From Saccharothrix sp. ST-888 (GTDB lineage: Bacteria > Actinomycetota > Actinomycetes > Streptomycetales > Streptomycetaceae), in contig NZ_JYJF01000016.1 in NCBI RefSeq assembly GCF_000955975.1, positions 1 through 64,000 of the forward strand: 64,000 nucleotides of DNA, in the 5' to 3' direction. The notes under the pieces were generated by a model. It ran no database searches, had not been told where the DNA came from, and was given only the letters and a program-made list of their open reading frames with translations. Each line of letters opens with the position of its first letter. Position 1 is the stretch's first letter. Positions 59,397-64,000 of this stretch are shown here, piece by piece. Made by a program: the position numbers and the translations under genes.

Positions 59397-60371
59397 ATGA
59401 CTACGGCTCCCACCCCGGTGCCGACCCCCGCCGCCGCCGATCTCGGCGGCGGCGCGGGGGCCCCCGGCACCGCTACCCCCGAATCCCGGGCCGCCAGCTC
59501 GGCCCCCCGCCCGGCCCGCCGCAGCCGTGGCGGCAGCCGCGCGTGGCTGGCCGCCCTCCCGCTGCTGCTGTTCTTCGTGGTCGGCTTCGGTCTGCCGACC
59601 GTCGCGATCACCATCGGCGCGTTCACCACCTCGACCGACTCCCCCGACGGCGGTGGCACGTTCACCACCGCCAACCTCACCGACTCGCTCCAGGGTGCCT
59701 ACTGGACGGCGCTGTTCGGCAGCATCAAGCTCTCGCTGCTGACCGCGCTGATCGGCACCGTGGTCGGCCTGCCGCTGGCGCAGGCGGTGCTCACCTCCCG
59801 GTTCCGGATGTTCCGCGAGGCGGTGCTCTCGGGCTCCGGCGTGCTGGCCAACTTCGGCGGTGTGCCGCTGGCCTTCATGTTCGTCGCCACGCTCGGCAAC
59901 TCCGGCGAGGTGACCCAGAAGCTCGGCCTCACCAAGCACGGCTGGAACCTCTACACCTTCTCCGGCCTCTCGGTGGTCTACCTGTACTTCCTGGTACCGC
60001 TGATGATCCTCACCATCACCCCGGCCCTGGAGGGTCTGCGGGTGCAGTGGCGCGAGGCCGCCTCCAACAACGGCGCGACCGTGCTCCAGTACTGGCGGCA
60101 CGTCGCACTGCCGGTGCTGCTGCCCTCGCTGCTCGGCGGGTTCGTGCTGCTCTTCGGCGCCTCCTTCGCCGCCTACGCCACCGCCGAGGCCATGGTCGGC
60201 AGTTCGGTACCGCTGATCTCGATGCAGATCGGCGACGCGCTCTCCGGCAACGTGCTGGTCGGCCAGGGCAACCTGGCGCTGGCGCTCGGCCTCGACATGA
60301 TCGTGGTCGCCTGCCTGGTGATGGCGATCTACCTGCCCCTTCAGCGCCGGAGTGCCAAGTGGCTAGCCTGA
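59397..60371 (+). CDS. ABC transporter permease 1 (PhnU-like)
   Basis: The 324-residue protein has a long Pro/Ala-rich N-terminus, six membrane helices and the EAA coupling loop EAASNNGATVLQYWRHVALPVLLPSLLGG (about residues 219-247), typical of MetI-type permeases. With the second permease it forms the membrane channel of the importer. The start ATG is eight bases after the binding-protein stop. The last 13 bases overlap the start of the next gene. Confidence 0.9.
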   Translation: MTTAPTPVPTPAAADLGGGAGAPGTATPESRAASSAPRPARRSRGGSRAWLAALPLLLFFVVGFGLPTVAITIGAFTTSTDSPDGGGTFTTANLTDSLQGAYWTALFGSIKLSLLTALIGTVVGLPLAQAVLTSRFRMFREAVLSGSGVLANFGGVPLAFMFVATLGNSGEVTQKLGLTKHGWNLYTFSGLSVVYLYFLVPLMILTITPALEGLRVQWREAASNNGATVLQYWRHVALPVLLPSLLGGFVLLFGASFAAYATAEAMVGSSVPLISMQIGDALSGNVLVGQGNLALALGLDMIVVACLVMAIYLPLQRRSAKWLA

Positions 60372-61180
60372 TCTCGAAAATCCGCTTCGGACGCGGCCTG
60401 GTGCTGCTCGTCTGCGGTGTCTACTTCGCGGTGCCGATGGCCGCCTCGGTGATCTTCAGCATCGACGACTCCAAGGGCGGCACCACCTTCCGGGCGTACA
60501 CCGACCTGCTGAACGCCCCCGGCTTCATGGACAGCCTCACCCTGAGCCTGGAACTCGCCGGGGTCACCGTGGCGGTCCTGCTGCTCCTGCTGGTGCCCGC
60601 GCTGCTCGCCGCCCGGCTCGGCGCGCCGAAGCTGCGCCCGGTGATCGAGGTGATCTGCTCGCTGCCGCTGGTCGTCCCGGTGGTCGCGCTCACCACCGGC
60701 ATCGTCGGCGTCCTGCGCTGGGGCCCGGACTACCTGTCCGACACCCCGCTGTTCCAGACCATCGTGGCCATCCAGGACCCGAGCTTCCCGATCGTCCTGG
60801 TGATCGCCTACGTGCTGATGGCCCTGCCCTTCGCCTACCGGGCGCTGGACGCCGGACTGCGCGGCGTGGACGTCGTCACCCTGGTCGAGGCCGCCCGCAA
60901 CTGCGGTGCCGGCTGGGCGCGCGCGGTGTTCACCGTGGTCCTGCCCAACCTGCGCAGCGCGCTGCTGAACGCCGCCGTGCTCACCGTCGCCCTGGTGCTC
61001 GGCGAGTTCACCACCGCCTCGATCCTCGGTTTCGCCCCCTTCTCGGTGTGGATCAGCTCCAACGGCAAGAGCGACGGCCAGATGTCGGTCGCGGTCTCGA
61101 TCCTGAGCCTGCTGATCGTCTGGGTCGTGCTGCTGCTGATGTCCGCCGTCGGCCGCGGCCGCAAGTCCGCGCGTTCCTGA
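60359..61180 (+). CDS. ABC transporter permease 2 (PhnV-like)
   Basis: The 273-residue protein has six predicted helices and the EAA loop EAARNCGAGWARAVFTVVLPNLRSALLNA. It begins VASLISKIRFGRGLVLLVCGVYFAVPMAASVIF. The start is a GTG at 60359 overlapping the end of permease 1, so the two are translationally coupled. It pairs with permease 1 to form a heterodimeric channel. Confidence 0.9.
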   Translation: MASLISKIRFGRGLVLLVCGVYFAVPMAASVIFSIDDSKGGTTFRAYTDLLNAPGFMDSLTLSLELAGVTVAVLLLLLVPALLAARLGAPKLRPVIEVICSLPLVVPVVALTTGIVGVLRWGPDYLSDTPLFQTIVAIQDPSFPIVLVIAYVLMALPFAYRALDAGLRGVDVVTLVEAARNCGAGWARAVFTVVLPNLRSALLNAAVLTVALVLGEFTTASILGFAPFSVWISSNGKSDGQMSVAVSILSLLIVWVVLLLMSAVGRGRKSARS

Positions 61181-61213
61181 CCCGCCCCACGTCATTTCCA
61201 GGAGTCACCCCCC

Positions 61214-62305
61214 ATGAGCACGGTTACCGCCCCCGCCTCCGGTGCGTCTGTCGTCACCGGCGGCGCGACCGTCGAATTCCGTTCGCTGCGCCGCCGGTTC
61301 GGGGCCACCACCGCCCTGGACGGCCTCGACCTGACCGTCCGCCCCGGCGAACTGCTCGCCCTGCTCGGACCGTCCGGCTGCGGCAAGACCACCGCGCTGC
61401 GGATCCTGGCCGGGTTCGAGACCCACGACTCCGGCGAGGTGCTGGTCGACGGCGAGGACATCACCCGGATCCCCGCGCACAAGCGCGACGCGGGCATGGT
61501 GTTCCAGTCCTACAGCCTCTTCCCGCACCTGACCGCGCTCGACAACGTCGCCTTCGGCATGCGGATGCGCGGCACCTCCAAGACCGAGCGCCGCAACCGC
61601 GCCCAGGAACTGCTGGAGCTGGTCGGCCTGCCGCAGCGCGCCGGGCACTACCCGCACCAGATGTCCGGCGGCCAGCAGCAGCGTGTCGCGCTCGCCCGCG
61701 CCCTGGCGCTGAAGCCGCGCGTCCTGCTGCTGGACGAGCCGCTCTCGGCACTGGACGCCAAGGTCCGGCTCAGCCTGCGCGAGGAGATCCGCCGCCTGCA
61801 GCAGGAGCTCGGCATCACCACCCTGTTCGTCACCCACGACCAGGAGGAGGCGCTGTCGATGGCCGACCGCGTCGCCGTCCTGCGCGCGGGCCGCCTGGAG
61901 CAGTGCAGCACCCCCTCCGAGCTCTACGCCCGTCCGGCCACCGCCTTCGTCGCCGAGTTCGTCGGCACCATGAGCCGCATCCCGGGCGAGCGCTCCGGCG
62001 ACGGCGTCGAGGTGCTCGGCCGCCGCCACGAGGTGGACGGCGAGCTCCCCGCCGACGGCGCGCTGGACGTCCTGGTCCGCCCGGAGAACGTCGGTCTGGT
62101 CCCGACCGCGAACGGACGGGCACTGGTGGTGTCCGCGTCCTTCCTCGGCAGTGTCACCCGGCTCACCGTCCGGCTCGCCGACGGCACCGAGATCAAGTCC
62201 GACCTGCCCACCGAGGCGGCGGCCGCGCTGCCGGTCGGCAGCACCGCGGAGGTCACGCTGCCGGAGCGCCCGGTCCTGGTCGACCGGCGGGTTGCCACTG
62301 CCTGA
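61214..62305 (+). CDS. ABC transporter ATP-binding protein (PhnT-like)
   Basis: The 363-residue ATPase has Walker A LGPSGCGKTTALRIL, the Q-loop in VFQSYSLFPHL, the signature MSGGQQQRVALARAL, Walker B VLLLDEPLSALD and the switch His in FVTHDQEEALS, followed by a TOBE domain at about residues 270-355. It energises the importer by ATP hydrolysis at the cytoplasmic face. The leader has AGGAG just before the ATG. Members of this group include PotA-, FbpC- and PhnT-type proteins. The operon context supports PhnT. Confidence 0.93.
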   Translation: MSTVTAPASGASVVTGGATVEFRSLRRRFGATTALDGLDLTVRPGELLALLGPSGCGKTTALRILAGFETHDSGEVLVDGEDITRIPAHKRDAGMVFQSYSLFPHLTALDNVAFGMRMRGTSKTERRNRAQELLELVGLPQRAGHYPHQMSGGQQQRVALARALALKPRVLLLDEPLSALDAKVRLSLREEIRRLQQELGITTLFVTHDQEEALSMADRVAVLRAGRLEQCSTPSELYARPATAFVAEFVGTMSRIPGERSGDGVEVLGRRHEVDGELPADGALDVLVRPENVGLVPTANGRALVVSASFLGSVTRLTVRLADGTEIKSDLPTEAAAALPVGSTAEVTLPERPVLVDRRVATA

Positions 62306-62349
62306 CATCTCGTCAACCGTCACGTCTCATGAACACCGAAGGTACCGCC

Positions 62350-63054
62350 ATGCCTGACTCCCCCGTCCCGCCCGGCCCCGCCGCCGTCCTGTTCGACATG
62401 GACGGCACCCTGGTCGACACCGAGCACCTCTGGTGGCAGGCCGCCGCCGAGCTCGCCGCCGAGCTGAAGGTCACCCTGACCGACGACGACCTGCCCGAGG
62501 TACTCGGCCGCCCGGTCGAGCACACCGCCGCCCACCTGCACCGCACCAGCGGCACCGACCGGGCCGAGGCCGAACTCGCCGCACGGCTCAACGAGTCCTT
62601 CAGCAGCAAGGTCGCCGCCGAGGTCGTCCCGCGGCCGGGCGCCCTGGCGCTGCTGACCGAGCTGCGGGACGCGGCCGTGCCCACCGCGCTGGTCTCCGCC
62701 TCGCCGCGCCGGGTGGTCGACCTGGTGCTCTCCTCGCTCGGCAGCCAGTGGTTCACCATCACCCTGGCCGCCGAGGACACCGAGCGCACCAAGCCCGACC
62801 CGGCCCCCTACCTCGCCGCCGCCGACCGGCTCGGCCTCGACCCGGCCGCCTGCGTCGCCGTCGAGGACACCCCGACCGGCGTCGCCTCCGCGCACGCGGC
62901 GGGCTGCAACGTCCTGGCGGTACCGTCCGCCGTGCCGATCGCGGCCGCCGAGCGGATAACCCTGCTGGAGAGCCTGGAGCAGGCCGACCTCGCCCTGCTC
63001 GGCCGGCTCGCCGCCGGGCCGGCCGCCGCGCCCGCCGAGCAGCACCCGGCCTGA
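62350..63054 (+). CDS. HAD family hydrolase (beta-phosphoglucomutase-like subfamily)
   Basis: The 234-residue protein has motif I AVLFDMDGTLVDTEHLWWQAA, motif II TALVSASP, motif III Lys in TKPDPAPYLAAADRLG and motif IV VAVEDTPTGVASAHAAG, which places it in the haloacid dehalogenase phosphatase/phosphoglucomutase group with a helical cap. It lacks the special features of the phosphonatase PhnX, so it is not obviously a phosphonoacetaldehyde hydrolase. Its place in the operon suggests dephosphorylation of an intermediate or house-cleaning. The ATG at 62350 with AAGGT upstream is preferred over an ATG at 62329. Its stop overlaps the SMR start. Confidence 0.86.
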   Translation: MPDSPVPPGPAAVLFDMDGTLVDTEHLWWQAAAELAAELKVTLTDDDLPEVLGRPVEHTAAHLHRTSGTDRAEAELAARLNESFSSKVAAEVVPRPGALALLTELRDAAVPTALVSASPRRVVDLVLSSLGSQWFTITLAAEDTERTKPDPAPYLAAADRLGLDPAACVAVEDTPTGVASAHAAGCNVLAVPSAVPIAAAERITLLESLEQADLALLGRLAAGPAAAPAEQHPA

Positions 63055-63374
63055 TGCCGTACCTGCTGCTCGCCCTCGCCATCACCAGTGAGGTCTGCGC
63101 CACCAGCTGCCTCAAGCTGACCGAGGGCTTCACCAAGCTCTGGCCCAGCATCGGCGTCGGCATCGGCTACGCGCTGTCCTTCCTGCTGCTGGGCCGGGCC
63201 CTGAAACACATCCCGGTCTCCATCGCGTACGCGGTCTGGTCCGGTGCGGGCACCGCCGCCGTCGCGGCCATCGGCATCGTCGCCTTCGGCGAACAGCTGG
63301 GCCGCGCCCAGTGGTTGGGCATCGCCCTGATCATCATCGGGGTCGTGGTGCTCAACCTGCGCGGGAGCCACTGA
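63054..63374 (+). CDS. SMR family multidrug/quaternary-ammonium efflux pump (Qac/EmrE type)
   Basis: The 106-residue four-helix protein is a small multidrug resistance transporter. Its E in helix 1 (SEVCATSCLKLTEGFTKLWPSIG) is the conserved proton/substrate glutamate, and the IAYAVWSGAGTAAVA region has WSG, as in Qac-type EmrE, not the WTG of guanidinium exporters. EmrE is known to expel quaternary compounds such as betaine and choline. The start overlaps the HAD stop, so the gene belongs to the phosphonate operon. A role in expelling excess trimethylammonium product is an attractive inference. A terminator follows. Confidence 0.9.
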   Translation: MPYLLLALAITSEVCATSCLKLTEGFTKLWPSIGVGIGYALSFLLLGRALKHIPVSIAYAVWSGAGTAAVAAIGIVAFGEQLGRAQWLGIALIIIGVVVLNLRGSH

Positions 63375-63428
63375 GGCGGGAGCCACTGAGAGGGCCCGCC
63401 GGCCGGCGGAGCATCTGGACACTGCCCG

Positions 63429-63500
63429 AGGGGCGCGGGGAACCTGCGCGCACGGTTCGCAGCTCGACTGCGGACCTGCCGCCAGGTTCCCCGCGCCCCT
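63429..63500. repeat. Dispersed repeat/terminator after the SMR gene
   Basis: AGGGGCGCGGGGAACCTG at 63429-63446 pairs with CAGGTTCCCCGCGCCCCT at 63483-63500, a perfect 18-bp stem, followed by TTTCGAC. It is the most perfect copy of the family and ends the phosphonate operon. Confidence 0.85.
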
Positions 63501-63603
63501 TTTCGACTTCCCCTCCGGAATGCTCCGCACAAGGAGTAGTCAGACGATAACATTTGGTAGCCGACCGACTTCTCCTGGCATCCCCTTGATGAACGGAGTC
63601 TCC

Positions 63604-63996
63604 ATGCGTCATCGCGTCATCCGCCTCGCCGTCGTGGCCACGGCCACCTTCGGGCTTGCGGCGACCACCGCGTCCGGCACCTATGCCGACCACGCAGCGA
63701 AGCAGTGCAAGGAGGGCTACTTCTGCCTGTGGGAGGGGCCGCACCAGACCGGTCGACTGCTCTTCGCCGAGGATGCGCAGGTGACGCAGGAGGGCTTCCA
63801 GTTCCCCGACCAGGACGGCATCGAGCCGCCCATCTACCCGCAGTCGGCCCGCAACCCGCTGCCCGACGACTTCGGCTGCATCGTCCGCCTCAACGACCTG
63901 CCGCAGTTCGAGGGCGACGAGCAGGAGGTCTCCGACTTCGGCGACCACGAGCTGGACGGCAGCCGGGTGGGCTCGCTCACCTCCGACTGCGGCTGA
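63604..63996 (+). CDS. Secreted peptidase inhibitor family I36-like protein
   Basis: The 130-residue protein has a signal peptide (MRHRVIRLAVVATATFGLAATTASGTYADH) and a mature part with KQCKEGYFCLWEGPHQTGRLLFAEDAQ, the CxEGxFCLWEG pattern of family I36 (SMPI-like) inhibitors of metalloproteases. Four cysteines are spaced for two disulfides. GGAG lies six bases before the ATG at 63604. An upstream ATG at 63589 has no such site. It stands apart from the phosphonate operon and no partner protease is adjacent. Confidence 0.84.
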   Translation: MRHRVIRLAVVATATFGLAATTASGTYADHAAKQCKEGYFCLWEGPHQTGRLLFAEDAQVTQEGFQFPDQDGIEPPIYPQSARNPLPDDFGCIVRLNDLPQFEGDEQEVSDFGDHELDGSRVGSLTSDCG

Positions 63997-64000
63997 TCCC

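Noticed and set aside
58217..62305. Spermidine/putrescine or iron importer
   Set aside because: The component folds would allow it, but the shared operator with the phosphonate oxygenase gene fits a phosphonate importer better. Not excluded without binding data.
62350..63054. HAD protein as the phosphonatase PhnX
   Set aside because: Motif I and the rest of the chain match the beta-phosphoglucomutase-like group, and no 2-aminoethylphosphonate transaminase (PhnW) gene is nearby.
22550..63996. Secondary-metabolite gene cluster
   Set aside because: Exporters, TetR genes and a Mur-like ligase are scattered, but no synthase, synthetase, terpene cyclase or tailoring set is present.

Overview
The window is high-GC DNA with dense, third-position G/C-rich genes, many GTG and TTG starts, twin TetR and MFS genes, a eukaryotic-type glutamine synthetase with a GlnR-like box, an SCO1860-type wall-anchored protein and a crotonyl-CoA carboxylase/reductase cluster. 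Together these point to a chromosomal segment of a Streptomycetaceae actinomycete (Streptomyces or Kitasatospora). I cannot separate the two genera. I see no rRNA, tRNA, CRISPR array, prophage or transposase. Most of the segment looks like vertically inherited chromosome.

Layout. 0-5 kb: a glycosyltransferase, a START-like protein, an orphan HipA-like kinase and a secreted subtilisin. 5-7.5 kb: an amidohydrolase/glutamine synthetase pair that looks like a split FluG. 7.8-10.1 kb: a TetR regulator with twin operators, then an MFS exporter. 10.5-20.1 kb: a nearly complete ethylmalonyl-CoA module (tandem 3-hydroxyacyl-CoA dehydrogenase, TetR regulator, Ccr, B12-dependent Ecm/MeaA, Mcl, Mch, Mcd). 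20.7-22.3 kb: Psd and PssA for phosphatidylethanolamine synthesis. 22.5-26.6 kb: regulator-like, hydrolase and XRE genes plus a frameshifted small gene. 26.7-33.8 kb: a cobalamin operon (cobD, cobQ, chelatase I/D, cobO, cobB) behind a cobalamin riboswitch. 33.8-37.8 kb: a MurE-like ligase with altered amino-acid-binding motifs, an APC permease and a GNAT enzyme. 38.2-44.1 kb: a decayed TolB-like gene, a CbiG-C/CobC fusion, a MOSC protein, a lipase-like protein and an M48 protease. 44.2-55.2 kb: glnII, a wall-anchored protein, ung, hydrolases, a class V aminotransferase, an MFS exporter and a LysR locus.

55.3-63.4 kb is the most distinctive part and reads as one phosphonate-use regulon. A single protein fuses a TmpA-like Fe/2-oxoglutarate dioxygenase to a TmpB/PhnZ-like HD-domain diiron oxygenase. 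A convergent GntR/UTRA regulator follows, then an operon with an ABC importer (binding lipoprotein, two permeases, ATPase), a HAD hydrolase and a Qac-type SMR pump. The same operator, AGTTG-N6-CAACTTGAC, stands before both the fusion gene and the importer operon. I infer uptake of a phosphonate, possibly the quaternary-amine 2-(trimethylammonio)ethylphosphonate, and oxidative release of phosphate.

The cobalamin operon supplies the cofactor that the Ecm mutase needs, so these two blocks are functionally linked although 6 kb apart. A dispersed inverted-repeat element with GGGGCGCGGGG ends occurs five times, mostly at gene ends, and probably serves as a terminator.
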